The position numbers and the translations under genes are program-made. DNA of 64,000 bases, taken from positions 62,001-126,000 of the forward strand of contig NZ_JAEHHL010000008.1 of NCBI RefSeq assembly GCF_016623495.1, written 5' to 3'. The DNA comes from Thermohalobaculum xanthum (GTDB lineage Bacteria; Pseudomonadota; Alphaproteobacteria; Rhodobacterales; Rhodobacteraceae). Shown in pieces: positions 38,571 through 47,333 of this stretch (positions are counted from its first letter, which is position 1; each line of letters begins with the position of its first letter). The notes beneath the pieces were generated by a model, which was not told where the DNA came from, ran no database searches, and saw nothing but the letters and a program-made list of their open reading frames with translations.

Positions 38571-39305
38571 TCAGCTGCGCCAGGCCGGTGGCCACAGCGC
38601 CCAGTCATCGACCTCGAAGCGGCGCCGGATCGCCGGGCTCAGCGCCAGCAGCACCAGCCCGATCGAGAACAGGCACCAGATCGCGGGCATCTCGTTGGGG
38701 TTGTCCGTCAGCAGCCTGGCAAGGACCGGCCCCGCCAGCGCATGGAACAGGACGAAGCGCCAGGCGCCATAGAGCAGCGGTAATACGAAAACCGTGAGCA
38801 GATAGGTCGGGAAGGCCGAAGCCAGCATGTCCGGCAGTCCCAGCTTCATCAGCAAGCCGTTATAGGGAATGTCCCAGGCGATGTGCCATTCACCCGACAC
38901 GAGGCAGAGCCGCGCACCGCACAAGATATCGCCCGGCCGGCAACGCCCCAGCGCCTCGATCGGCAGCAGTTGAGCCAGCATCACGCCTGCCGAAACGGCG
39001 CAGGCGCCGAAGACCAGCCACCGCATCCGCGCCTTCACCGGTGCGGGCACCAGTTCCATCATGAAGGCGTTGATGACGAAGGGCTGGAAGGCGATGTGCA
39101 GATACGACAGCAGCGTGATCGCCCTGTTCGCCGGGCTGCCGCAGTCGTCCACCACCTGGTAGCCGGCGAACTGCAGCGCCTCCATCACGGTGAAGTAGCC
39201 CAGCGCGACCGGGATCGCCGCCGGCTCGCGGCGCATCATCGTCACGCCTGTCGCAACCGCGCCGATCCCGACCATGCCCAGGGATGCCGCCTCGCTCCAG
39301 CACAT
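38571..39305 (-). CDS. conserved membrane protein, DUF5765-like
   Basis: This 244-residue integral membrane protein has about seven hydrophobic segments. It starts with MCWSEAASLGMVGIGAVATG, and contains FTVMEALQFAGYQVVDDCG and two Cys-rich loop segments (LGRCRPGDILCGARLC). From memory this N-terminus fits the DUF5765 family, for which no function is known to me. The paired Cys in the loops could form disulfides or bind metal. No neighbour suggests a role. Confidence 0.7.
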   Translation of the reverse strand: MCWSEAASLGMVGIGAVATGVTMMRREPAAIPVALGYFTVMEALQFAGYQVVDDCGSPANRAITLLSYLHIAFQPFVINAFMMELVPAPVKARMRWLVFGACAVSAGVMLAQLLPIEALGRCRPGDILCGARLCLVSGEWHIAWDIPYNGLLMKLGLPDMLASAFPTYLLTVFVLPLLYGAWRFVLFHALAGPVLARLLTDNPNEMPAIWCLFSIGLVLLALSPAIRRRFEVDDWALWPPAWRS

Positions 39306-39480
39306 CGGCAGGTCCTCCGATCGCCTGCACCACGCGCGGATCTTCCCCGGGCTTCCGCCGCGACGGAAACGCGGCGCCCATTCTGCTCGTTCTGCGCAAG
39401 GCGATCCGCATGGCCGACAAAGCCTTGCCGCGTTTCAGCATATACTGCCCGGCACCGTGCGGCAGCGCCTCGTGCGGATG

Positions 39481-39505
39481 TGCCGCAGGGCGGCGCCCCG
39501 CGGCA
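39481..39505 (-). other. stem-loop after the enoyl-CoA hydratase gene
   Basis: TGCCGC-A-GGGC-GGC-GCCC-C-GCGGCA folds into a 10-pair stem with one mismatch and lies 3 bases beyond the stop of the gene at 39509-40285. No T-run follows on the minus strand, so it is a stabilising or Rho-assisted element rather than a proven terminator. Confidence 0.45.
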
Positions 39506-39508
39506 TCC

Positions 39509-40285
39509 TCATTCGCCGCGAAACGCGGGGCGGCGCTTCTCGATGAAGGCCGCCATGCCTTCCTTGCGGTCCTCGGTCGCGAACAGCAATTGGAACGCCT
39601 TGCGCTCGAGCGCCAGCGCGGCATCGAGCGAGGCGTCCGCCCCCTTCACCACCGCCTCCTTGATTGCCTGCACCGCCAACGGCGGCATGCGCGAGATCGA
39701 GCCCGCCATCTTCAGCGCCGTGTCGAGGACCTCGTCGTCCGGCACGCAGTCGCAGGCCAGCCCCATGCGCAGCGCCTCGGGGCCGGTCACGGGCCTGGCG
39801 GTCAGGCACATCTTCATCGCGTTGAACTTGCCCACGGCACGGGTCAGGCGCTGCGTGCCGCCCGCGCCCGGCATGATGCCCACCCGCACCTCGGGCTGGC
39901 CAAGGCTGGCGCCCTCGCCCACCACGATCAGGTCGCAGGCCATGGCAAGCTCGAGGCCCCCGCCCAGCGCGTGGCCGCGGATGGCCGCGATCACTGGCTG
40001 GGGCGTCGCCGCCACGGTGTTCCAGTAGCGCTCGGACCGCCGTTGCATGATTTCGACCGGCGTCGCGGTGGCGAATTCCTTGAGGTCGGCTCCCGCGGCA
40101 AAGGCCCGATCGTCGCCCGTCAGCACCACCGCGCGCACGCCGGCGTCGTCGTGCAAGGCCGCGAATGCCTCGGCCAGCGCCTTGCGCGTCGCCATGTTCA
40201 GTGCATTCATTGCCTCCGGCCGGTTCAGCCGGACCAGCGCGACGCCGGGCTCGGGCCGCTCGGTGATGACAAGCTGGTCTGACAT
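39509..40285 (-). CDS. enoyl-CoA hydratase
   Basis: This 258-residue crotonase-family enzyme has both catalytic glutamates: one in HALGGGLELAMACD and one in SLGQPEVRVGIMPGAGGTQR. These match the Glu144/Glu164 pair of classical enoyl-CoA hydratase. The oxyanion segment FAAGADLKEF is also present. It should hydrate trans-2-enoyl-CoA. It is divergent from the CoA-degradation operon starting at 40385, with a shared regulatory gap containing an inverted repeat. The long frame upstream of its ATG on this strand is a shadow of the opposite genes. Confidence 0.94.
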   Translation of the reverse strand: MSDQLVITERPEPGVALVRLNRPEAMNALNMATRKALAEAFAALHDDAGVRAVVLTGDDRAFAAGADLKEFATATPVEIMQRRSERYWNTVAATPQPVIAAIRGHALGGGLELAMACDLIVVGEGASLGQPEVRVGIMPGAGGTQRLTRAVGKFNAMKMCLTARPVTGPEALRMGLACDCVPDDEVLDTALKMAGSISRMPPLAVQAIKEAVVKGADASLDAALALERKAFQLLFATEDRKEGMAAFIEKRRPAFRGE

Positions 40286-40301
40286 GGTTTCCCCCTTCCG
40301 C

Positions 40302-40318
40302 GTTTTGACTGGCAAAAC
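40302..40318. promoter_or_regulatory. GTTTTG-N5-CAAAAC inverted repeat, candidate operator
   Basis: This perfect 6-bp inverted repeat lies in the 99-base gap between the divergent enoyl-CoA hydratase and the hydroxyacyl-CoA dehydrogenase operon. It overlaps a TTGACT hexamer. Its size and place suit a TetR- or FadR-like repressor answering to acyl-CoA. No regulator gene lies beside it. Confidence 0.45.
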
Positions 40319-40384
40319 ACTATTCCATGTCTGCTTGGCTCTGCTAGTCTCCCGGGAAAACGGCCGACGGGAGGAAGGCGCAAG

Positions 40385-41890
40385 ATGAAACCTGCGGATG
40401 CAGCCGATTACGTGCTGGGCGTCGCCGGCGCGGGCGCCATGGGCCAGGGCATCGCCCAGGTCGCGGCGGCGGGGGGCATGCGCGTGCTGCTGCTCGACGC
40501 GCGCGAGGGCGCGGCTGCGTCCGCGCGCGACACAATCGCCGGTCGGCTCGCGCGCCTTGCCGAGAAGGGCCGCATCTCGGCCGACGACGCCGAGGCCGCG
40601 GCGGCGCGCATCGAGCCGGTCGCAAGCGTTGCCGCCCTCGCCCCCTGCGATGCGGTGGTCGAGGCCGTGTTCGAGGATCTCGAGGTCAAGCGAAGCCTCT
40701 TCGCCCAGATCGAGGAAGCCGTCGCGCCCGACTGCATCATCGCCTCGAACACCTCGTCGATCCCGATCGCGCTCATCGCCCGCGCCTGCCGTTACCGCGC
40801 GCGCATCGCGGGGCTGCATTTCTTCAACCCCGTGCCACTGATGAAGCTGGTCGAGGTGATCCGCGCCGCCGAGACCGGCGACGAGGTGGTGGAAACGCTG
40901 GTCGGCCTCGGCCGGCGCATGACCCGCGTGCCGGTGGTGGTCAAGGACAGCCCCGGCTTCCTCGTCAACATGGGCGGGCGCGCCTTCACGACCGAAGGCC
41001 TGCGGATCGCGCATGAAGGCGTGGCCACGCCCGCCCAGATCGATGCGATCATGCGCGACTGCCGCGGCTTCCGCATGGGGCCGTTCGAGCTGATGGACCT
41101 CACCGGCATCGACGTGAACTATCCCGTGAGCCAGATCGTGTGGGAGGGCTATCAGCAGGACCGCCGGCTCGCGACCTCGGCCAATCACAAGGCGATGTTC
41201 GATGCGGGGCTGCTGGGCCGCAAGACCGGCGCGGGCTGGTACCGCTACGCCGGCGCCGACCAGGTCGACCCGCCCTCGCCCGATCACCAGACGCAGGCCG
41301 AGCCCGCCCGCACCGTCAGCCTCGCCGAGCAGGACGAGGCCCTCGCCACCTTCGCGGAATCCCTCGGGCTGCGCATCGCGCCGGACGACGGCACGGCACC
41401 GATCCTCGCCGCGCCCATCGGCGACGATGCAACCCATACCGCACTGGCCACCGGCGCGGATTTCCGGCGGCTCGTCTGCATCGACCTCGCCTGCGACACC
41501 TCGCGGCGCGTGACGGTCATGACCGCGCCCGGCGCGGACGCCGCGGCCCGCGACGCGGTCGCGGCGGCCATTGCCGCCTCGGGACGCAAGGTCACCGCGA
41601 TCGGCGACAGCCCCGGCTTCGTCGCCCAGCGCATCGGCTCGATGATCGCAAATCTGGGCTGCCACATGGCCGAGATCGGCCTCGCCACGCCCGCCGACAT
41701 CGAGACCGCGATGCGCCTTGGCCTGAACTACCCGCTCGGCCCGATGGGGCTCGCGGACGATCTCGGCCATTCGACCTGCCTGCGCATCATGGAGCGCCTG
41801 CAGGCGATCACCGGCGACGACCGCTATCGGCCCGCGCTGTGGCTCAAGCGCCGGGCCCTGCTCGGCCTGCCGATCGACACACCCTCCTGA
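40385..41890 (+). CDS. 3-hydroxyacyl-CoA dehydrogenase
   Basis: This 501-residue NAD-dependent enzyme has an N-terminal Rossmann fold (GVAGAGAMGQGIAQVAAAGG) and the CoA/catalytic segment AGLHFFNPVPLMKLVEV with the active-site His. Two successive C-terminal 3HCDH helical domains follow (around MGPFELMDLTGIDVNY and around YPLGPMGLADDLG). The double C-terminal domain and length match PaaH/PaaC-type dehydrogenases. GGGAGGAAGGCGCAAG precedes the ATG. It leads an operon whose genes overlap or nearly touch. Confidence 0.93.
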   Translation: MKPADAADYVLGVAGAGAMGQGIAQVAAAGGMRVLLLDAREGAAASARDTIAGRLARLAEKGRISADDAEAAAARIEPVASVAALAPCDAVVEAVFEDLEVKRSLFAQIEEAVAPDCIIASNTSSIPIALIARACRYRARIAGLHFFNPVPLMKLVEVIRAAETGDEVVETLVGLGRRMTRVPVVVKDSPGFLVNMGGRAFTTEGLRIAHEGVATPAQIDAIMRDCRGFRMGPFELMDLTGIDVNYPVSQIVWEGYQQDRRLATSANHKAMFDAGLLGRKTGAGWYRYAGADQVDPPSPDHQTQAEPARTVSLAEQDEALATFAESLGLRIAPDDGTAPILAAPIGDDATHTALATGADFRRLVCIDLACDTSRRVTVMTAPGADAAARDAVAAAIAASGRKVTAIGDSPGFVAQRIGSMIANLGCHMAEIGLATPADIETAMRLGLNYPLGPMGLADDLGHSTCLRIMERLQAITGDDRYRPALWLKRRALLGLPIDTPS

Positions 41891-41899
41891 CGGGAGCGC

Positions 41900-42616
41900 A
41901 TGATGTCCCGCGACCACGTCCTCGTCACCGGCGTCAGCCGCGGCATCGGCCGCGCCATCGCCGCGCGCCTCGCGGATGACGGCTTCACCGTCATCGGCAT
42001 CTCGCGCCGTCCCGTCCCGGATTTCCGCGGCATCCATCGCGCCATCGACCTCACGGCCCCCGAGGCGCGCGAGGCCCTTGGCGCCATCGCCGCCGAGTTC
42101 GCGCCGCTGCGCCTCGTCGCCAATGCCGGCGTGGTCGAGGCCGCGCCCCTCGACGGCGTGACCACGGCGCAGTTCCAGCACGCGATGCGCGTGAACCTCG
42201 AATCCGTGATCTGGGCCATGCAGGCGCTGGCGCCGGCCATGCGCGGCGCCGGGTTCGGCCGGATCGTGACGCTGGGCTCGCGCGCGGCACTGGGCAAGGC
42301 CGAGCGCGCGGTATACGCGGCGTCGAAGGCGGGGGTTGCCGGCCTCACGCGGTCGATGGCGCTGGAACTCGCGCCGCACGGGATCACGGTGAACTGCGTG
42401 GCACCCGGCCCCATCGACACCGAGATGTTCGCCGAGAACCAGCCCGAGGGCTCGCCCGCGCGCCAGGCGCTCGTCTCCCGCGTGCCGCTCGGCCGGATGG
42501 GCGCGCCCTCGGAAGTGGCTGCCGCCGTCGCCTTCCTCGCGTCGGACCAGGCCTCCTACGTCACCGGGCAGACGATCTATGTCTGCGGCGGCTACAGTGT
42601 CGGAGGGGGTGCATGA
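41900..42616 (+). CDS. short-chain dehydrogenase/reductase
   Basis: This 238-residue SDR has the cofactor motif TGVSRGIGRAI, the catalytic Ser in TLGSRAAL, and YAASKAGVAGLTRSMALELA (YxxxK). It ends in the usual YVTGQTIYVCGGYSVGG region. It resembles FabG-like 3-oxoacyl reductases. In this operon it probably oxidises or reduces a hydroxyacyl-CoA or a ring alcohol. Two ATGs are adjacent (41900 and 41903). Its stop overlaps the ligase start by four bases. Confidence 0.92.
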   Translation: MMSRDHVLVTGVSRGIGRAIAARLADDGFTVIGISRRPVPDFRGIHRAIDLTAPEAREALGAIAAEFAPLRLVANAGVVEAAPLDGVTTAQFQHAMRVNLESVIWAMQALAPAMRGAGFGRIVTLGSRAALGKAERAVYAASKAGVAGLTRSMALELAPHGITVNCVAPGPIDTEMFAENQPEGSPARQALVSRVPLGRMGAPSEVAAAVAFLASDQASYVTGQTIYVCGGYSVGGGA

Positions 42617-44700
42617 CCACGCTCGAGGACCTGCTCTGCCCGCGATCGATCGCCATCGTCGGCGCCTCGGACGACCCGACCCGCATCGGCGGGCGGCCAC
42701 TCTCCCACATGATCAACCAGCGCTTCGACGGCGCGGTCTACCCGGTCAATCCCAAGCGCGAGACGGTGCAGGGATTGCCCGCCTATCCGACGCTGGCCGA
42801 GGTGCCGGGCGAGGTCGACTTCGTCCTCGTCGCCGTGCCCGCCGCGGGCGTGGCCGAGGTCGTCCGGCAGGCCGCCGAGAAACACGCCAGAACGGTCCTG
42901 ATCTTCTCGTCGGGCTTCGCCGAGATGGGCGGTGATGGCATCGCCATGCAGGCCGAGCTCAGCCGCCTCGCCCGCGAGACCGGGGTGCGCGTCATCGGCC
43001 CCAACTGCCTCGGCGCCTTCAACTCGGCGACTCGGTTCTACCCGACCTTCACCTCGACCATCGACCGCGCGACGCCCGTGCCCGGCGGCATCTCGATCGC
43101 CTCGCAGTCGGGCGCCTATGGCAGCCACATCTACATGGTCAGCCACCTGCGCGGCCTCGGCATCCGCTACTGGCTGACCACCGGCAACGAGGCGGACCTG
43201 CACATCGCCGAATGCATCCGCCTGCTGGCCGAGAACGACGACGTCCACACCATCATGGCCTATGCCGAGTCGGTGAAGGACGGCCCCATGCTGTCCGAGG
43301 CGCTCGAGACCGCTCGCGCCGCCCGCAAGCCGGTGATCTTCATGAAGGTCGGCCGCTCGGCGGTCGGGGCGGCGGCGGCCTCGTCGCACACGGCCTCGCT
43401 GGCGGGCGAGGACGCGATCTACGACGCGGTGCTGCGGAGCCACGGTGCATGGCGGGCCAGGTCGACCGAGGAAATGCTCGACATCGCCTATGCCTGCCGG
43501 CCGCGCATCTATCCCGCCGGTCGGCGGCTGGGGCTCGTCACCATCTCGGGCGGCGCGGGCGTGCTGATGGCCGATGCCGCCGAGGATGCGGGACTCGACG
43601 TCGCCCCGATGCCGGCCGACGCGCAGGCCGAGATCAAGCAGGTGGTCCCCTTCGCCTCGGCCCTCAACCCGGTCGATGTCACGGCGCAATTCTTCAACGA
43701 TCTTAGCCTTGTGCCTCGTTTTACCAAGGCGATGCTGGAGCGCGGCGGCTATGACGGCCTGATCGGCTTCTGGACCTCGGTCGCGGGCTCGCCGGTGCTG
43801 GCAACGCCACTGCTCAAGTCCCTGACCCAGGCCATGAAAGGCCGCGAGGACCAGATCTTCCTGCAATCGGTCGTCGCGCCCGACGAGATCCGCAAGGCCT
43901 ACGAGGACGCGGGCTTTCCCTGTTTCGAGGACCCCACCCGCGCGGTGAACGCAATGGCAGCGCTGATGGCCTTTGGCATCGCGTTCGAGAAGGGGCGCGC
44001 CGATATGCCCGAGGCGCCGGCCCTGCCCCCACTGCCCGATGGCCCGATGGGTGAGCGCGAAGCCAAGCGCCTCCTGGCGGAGGCCGGCCTGCCGGTGGTC
44101 GAGGATCGTCTGGTGAGAAGCGCCGAAGAAGCAGCCGAGGCGGCCCGCGAGTTCGGCCGGTCGGCCTTCAAGATCGCCTCGCCCGACATCCTGCACAAGA
44201 CCGAGGCGGGCGGCGTTCGCCTTGGCGTCACGGCCGATGATGCGGCGGCCGCCTTCGAGCGGATCATGGCCTCGGCCCGCGCCCATGACAGCAAGGCGCG
44301 GCTCGATGGCGTACTGGTCTCGCCCATGATCGAGGGAGGCGTCGAGATGATTCTGGGCGCCCGGATCGACCCGGTCTTCGGCCCCGTGGTCATGGCGGGT
44401 CTGGGGGGCGTCTTTACCGAGATCTTTCGCGACGTCAGCTTCCGCCGCGCGCCGGTCTCGGCCGACACGGCCATGGAAATGCTCGACGAACTCAAGGGCT
44501 CCGCCCTGCTCAAGGGCGCCCGCGGCCAGCCCGCGGCTGACGCGAGGTCATTGGCCCAAGCCCTTTCCCAGCTCTCGATTTTCGCCGCCGCACATGCCAA
44601 CACGCTCGAGAGCGTCGAGATGAACCCCGTCCGCGCCCTGCCCGACGGCGCGGTCGCGCTCGACGCCCTGATCGTCACGCGAAAGGACCGAGCGTCATGA
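42613..44700 (+). CDS. acetate--CoA ligase (ADP-forming)/acyl-CoA synthetase family protein
   Basis: This 695-residue protein has an N-terminal CoA-binding domain (SIAIVGASDDPTRIGGRPL) and a succinyl-CoA ligase-like middle containing ASQSGAYGSHIY. It also has the phospho-His loop SSHTASLAGEDA, and a C-terminal ATP-grasp domain (MGEREAKRLLAEAGLPVVED onward). This single-chain order is that of ADP-forming acyl-CoA synthetases. It likely activates the pathway substrate or a free-acid intermediate to its CoA ester. It overlaps its two neighbours by four bases each. Confidence 0.9.
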   Translation: MTTLEDLLCPRSIAIVGASDDPTRIGGRPLSHMINQRFDGAVYPVNPKRETVQGLPAYPTLAEVPGEVDFVLVAVPAAGVAEVVRQAAEKHARTVLIFSSGFAEMGGDGIAMQAELSRLARETGVRVIGPNCLGAFNSATRFYPTFTSTIDRATPVPGGISIASQSGAYGSHIYMVSHLRGLGIRYWLTTGNEADLHIAECIRLLAENDDVHTIMAYAESVKDGPMLSEALETARAARKPVIFMKVGRSAVGAAAASSHTASLAGEDAIYDAVLRSHGAWRARSTEEMLDIAYACRPRIYPAGRRLGLVTISGGAGVLMADAAEDAGLDVAPMPADAQAEIKQVVPFASALNPVDVTAQFFNDLSLVPRFTKAMLERGGYDGLIGFWTSVAGSPVLATPLLKSLTQAMKGREDQIFLQSVVAPDEIRKAYEDAGFPCFEDPTRAVNAMAALMAFGIAFEKGRADMPEAPALPPLPDGPMGEREAKRLLAEAGLPVVEDRLVRSAEEAAEAAREFGRSAFKIASPDILHKTEAGGVRLGVTADDAAAAFERIMASARAHDSKARLDGVLVSPMIEGGVEMILGARIDPVFGPVVMAGLGGVFTEIFRDVSFRRAPVSADTAMEMLDELKGSALLKGARGQPAADARSLAQALSQLSIFAAAHANTLESVEMNPVRALPDGAVALDALIVTRKDRAS

Positions 44701-45686
44701 CCCTGCCCCCCGCCCTCAGCCGGCTGCGCCTGCCGGTGATCGGCGCGCCGCTGTTCATCATCTCGAACCCCGACCTCGTGCTCGCGCAGTGCAAGGCCGG
44801 GATCGTCGGCGCGTTCCCCGCGCTGAACGGGCGCGAGGCGCCGGGCGACCCGATCGAGCTCGAGACCTGGCTGCGCCGCATCACCGAGGAGCTCGACCGC
44901 CACAACCAGGCGAACCCCGACAACCCGGCCGCGCCCTTCGCGGTGAACCAGATCGTGCACCGCTCGAACGCCCGCCTGCAGCGCGACATCGAGATCTGCC
45001 ACAAGTGGCGCGTGCCGGTCTGGATCACTTCGCTCGGCGCCCGTCCCGAGGTGAACGAGGCGGCCCATGACTGCGGCGCCATCGTGCTTCACGACGTCAT
45101 CAACGACCGCTTCGCCCGCAAGGCGATCGAGAAGGGCGCCGACGGGCTGATCGCGGTCGCGGCCGGCGCGGGCGGCCATGCCGGCACCACCTCGCCCTTC
45201 GCGCTGATCCACGAAATCCGCGCCTGGTTCGACGGGCCCGTGGCACTGTCGGGCGCCATCGCCACCGGTGACGCGGTGCTCGCCGCACAGGCCATGGGGG
45301 CCGACCTCGCCTATATCGGCTCGGCCTTCATCGCCACCCACGAGGCCCGCGCCTCCGAGGCCTACAAGCGCATGGTCGTGGAATCGAGCTCGGACGACAT
45401 CGTCTATTCGAGCCTCTTCACCGGGGTGCACGGCAACTACCTCAAGGGCTCGGTCCGCGCCGCCGGGATGGACCCCGACAACCTGCCCGAGAGCGACCCC
45501 TCGAAGATGGACTTCGCCTCGGGCTCGTCGAAGCCGAAAAGCTGGAAGGACATCTGGGGCGCGGGCCAGGGCGTCGGCGCGGTGCACGAGGTCACGGCGG
45601 CGGCCCAACTCGTGGACCGGCTTGCCCGCGAATACGATGCGGCGCGCGCGCGGCTCGGCCTCTCGTCGGCCCGCGCGGCCGAGTGA
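44697..45686 (+). CDS. nitronate monooxygenase-like FMN flavoprotein
   Basis: This 329-residue TIM-barrel flavoprotein has an N-terminal LRLPVIGAPLFIISNPDLV and a central GAGGHAGTTSPFALI, which binds the FMN phosphate. GPVALSGAIATGDAVLAAQ and ADLAYIGSAFIAT follow, as in NMO/2-nitropropane dioxygenase and FabK-type enoyl reductases. In a CoA-thioester operon it may be an enoyl-CoA reductase or an oxygenase on a CoA substrate rather than a nitronate detoxifier, which is an inference. It overlaps the ligase gene by four bases. Confidence 0.88.
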   Translation: MTLPPALSRLRLPVIGAPLFIISNPDLVLAQCKAGIVGAFPALNGREAPGDPIELETWLRRITEELDRHNQANPDNPAAPFAVNQIVHRSNARLQRDIEICHKWRVPVWITSLGARPEVNEAAHDCGAIVLHDVINDRFARKAIEKGADGLIAVAAGAGGHAGTTSPFALIHEIRAWFDGPVALSGAIATGDAVLAAQAMGADLAYIGSAFIATHEARASEAYKRMVVESSSDDIVYSSLFTGVHGNYLKGSVRAAGMDPDNLPESDPSKMDFASGSSKPKSWKDIWGAGQGVGAVHEVTAAAQLVDRLAREYDAARARLGLSSARAAE

Positions 45687-45766
45687 GGCGCGACACGAGG
45701 AACATCGAGGCCGCGGCCCGGTGCCGGGGCAACGCAGGAAAGACCCAGACGGGCGGGAGGAAGACG

Positions 45767-46159
45767 ATGGAAGCTGGCTATTTCGACGGTCCGGGCCCCG
45801 AGGCCCGGTTCAAGGCCTACCTCGCCGAGGGGCGCTTCATGATCCAGCGCTCGCGCTCGAACGGCGCACATGTCTTCTATCCGCGCGTCGCCATGCCCGG
45901 CACCGGCGAGGCCGATCTCGACTGGGTCGAGGCCTCGGGCCTCGGCACCGTCTATGCCACCACCTGCAACCGCGCGCGTCCCGAGCATGGCGGCGACTAC
46001 AACATCGCCCTCATCGACCTCGACGAGGGCCCGCGTATGATGGCCCGGGTCGAGGGCATCGCACCCGACGCGGTGACCATCGGGATGCGGGTCCGCGCCA
46101 CCATCGGCGAGATCAAGGGCGAGCCCGCCGTCATCTTCCAGCCGGAGGGCGCGTCATGA
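45767..46159 (+). CDS. OB-fold DUF35 protein without zinc-ribbon cysteines
   Basis: This 130-residue protein matches DUF35/ChsH2-type partners of SCP2 thiolases. A short helix is followed by a degenerate ribbon (RSNGAHVFYPRVAMPGTG) and an OB-fold (GLGTVYATTCNRARPEHGG, then LIDLDEGPRMMARVEG). The four ribbon Cys are missing, and the only Cys in the protein is in TTCNR. It probably forms a complex with the thiolase-like protein encoded next, which starts in its last codons. I chose the ATG at 45767 because GGGAGGAAGACG lies before it. The frame opens earlier but overlaps the flavoprotein gene. Confidence 0.85.
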   Translation: MEAGYFDGPGPEARFKAYLAEGRFMIQRSRSNGAHVFYPRVAMPGTGEADLDWVEASGLGTVYATTCNRARPEHGGDYNIALIDLDEGPRMMARVEGIAPDAVTIGMRVRATIGEIKGEPAVIFQPEGAS

Positions 46160-47322
46160 GCCTGCGCGGAAAAGCCGCCTGTGTCGGCCTCGCCACCGCC
46201 GGCTGCGGCGAGGCGCCCGGCCGCAACGCGATGGAGCTGATGGCCGAGGCCGTGGTCAGGGCGCTCGACGATGCGCAAATCCCGCTCGCCAAGGTCGACG
46301 GCCTCTTCGCCGCCACCGCCTTCCATTCCATGGCCGCGATGTCCCTGGCCGAGCATCTGGGGATTCAGCCCAAGTTCTCCGACGGCTCGAACATCGGCGG
46401 CTCGTCCTTCATGGCGCATGCGCTGATGGCCGCCATGGCACTCGATGCCGGGCTGATCGAGGTGGCGGTGATCGCCTACGGCTCGAACCAGCGCACGGCT
46501 GGCGGCTTCAAGTCGATCTCCGAGCCGATGCCTTTCGAGGCGATCTATGGGCCACGCAACCCGATCACGGCCTATGCTCTGGCAACCTCGCGCTATTGCC
46601 ACGAGTTCGGCGCCACTCGCGAGGATCTGGCCGAGGTCGCGGTCTCGGCCCGCGCCTGGGCGAACCTCAACCCCGAGGCCTTCGCCCGCGGCCCTCTCGG
46701 TGTCGCTGACGTAACCGGCGCGCGAATGATCTCGGACCCGCTGGGCAAGCTCGACTGCTGCCTCGTCACCGACGGCGCCGCAGCGATCGTCCTGACCCGC
46801 CCCGAGCGCGCCAAGGACGGGCCGCGCACGCCGGTCTACCTGCTGGGCGCGGCGATGGAGCATCACCACCGCATGATCTCGGCCATGCCCTCGCTCACCA
46901 CCACCGCGGCGGCGGCGTCGGGCCCGCGCGCCTTCGCCATGGCCGGCTGCACGCCCGCGGACATGGACACGGTGCAGCTCTACGACGCCTTCACCATCAA
47001 CACGATCCTCTTCCTCGAGGATCTCGGCTTCTGCGCCAAGGGCGAGGGCAAGGACTTCGTCAGGCGCGGCCGCATCGCCCCGGGCGGCGCGCTCGCCGTC
47101 AACACCAATGGCGGCGGGCTTTCTTGCGTGCATCCGGGGATGTACGGCCTCTTCGTCACCATCGAGGCGATCCGCCAGATCCGCGCCGCCGCCGGCGACG
47201 ACGAGGGGCCGCGCGAACCCGGCGGCTGGATCCCCGGCGCCAGGCTCAGCCTTGCCCACGGCAATGGCGGCGTGCTCTCGAGCCAGGTGACAAGCATCTG
47301 GGGCCACGGCGACACGCTCTGA
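46156..47322 (+). CDS. SCP2-type thiolase-like protein lacking the nucleophilic Cys
   Basis: This 388-residue protein has the thiolase fold of the SCP2/Ltp2 group. At the position of the usual nucleophilic Cys it has Ser (NIGGSSFMAHALMAAMA). The VNTNGGGLSCVHPGMYG loop keeps the His region, while the C-terminal CxG motif is replaced by LAHGNGGVLSSQ. Thiolase-like proteins that lack this Cys and are paired with a DUF35 protein act as retro-aldolases in sterol side-chain degradation (Ltp2-ChsH2). I infer an aldol-type side-chain cleavage of a 3-hydroxyacyl-CoA. It overlaps the DUF35 gene by four bases. Confidence 0.88.
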   Translation: MSLRGKAACVGLATAGCGEAPGRNAMELMAEAVVRALDDAQIPLAKVDGLFAATAFHSMAAMSLAEHLGIQPKFSDGSNIGGSSFMAHALMAAMALDAGLIEVAVIAYGSNQRTAGGFKSISEPMPFEAIYGPRNPITAYALATSRYCHEFGATREDLAEVAVSARAWANLNPEAFARGPLGVADVTGARMISDPLGKLDCCLVTDGAAAIVLTRPERAKDGPRTPVYLLGAAMEHHHRMISAMPSLTTTAAAASGPRAFAMAGCTPADMDTVQLYDAFTINTILFLEDLGFCAKGEGKDFVRRGRIAPGGALAVNTNGGGLSCVHPGMYGLFVTIEAIRQIRAAAGDDEGPREPGGWIPGARLSLAHGNGGVLSSQVTSIWGHGDTL

Positions 47323-47333
47323 GGAGAACCGCG

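Noticed and set aside
39509-42700. Very long minus-strand open frame of 1063 codons
   Set aside because: Only the last 258 codons (39509-40285) encode a recognisable protein. The rest lies opposite hydroxyacyl-CoA dehydrogenase and SDR genes and is Arg/Ala/Gly-rich shadow sequence typical of high-GC DNA.
45683-45766. N-terminal extension of the DUF35 gene overlapping the flavoprotein gene by four bases
   Set aside because: The extra residues are Arg/Ala/Gly-rich without family similarity, and a strong ribosome binding site precedes the ATG at 45767.
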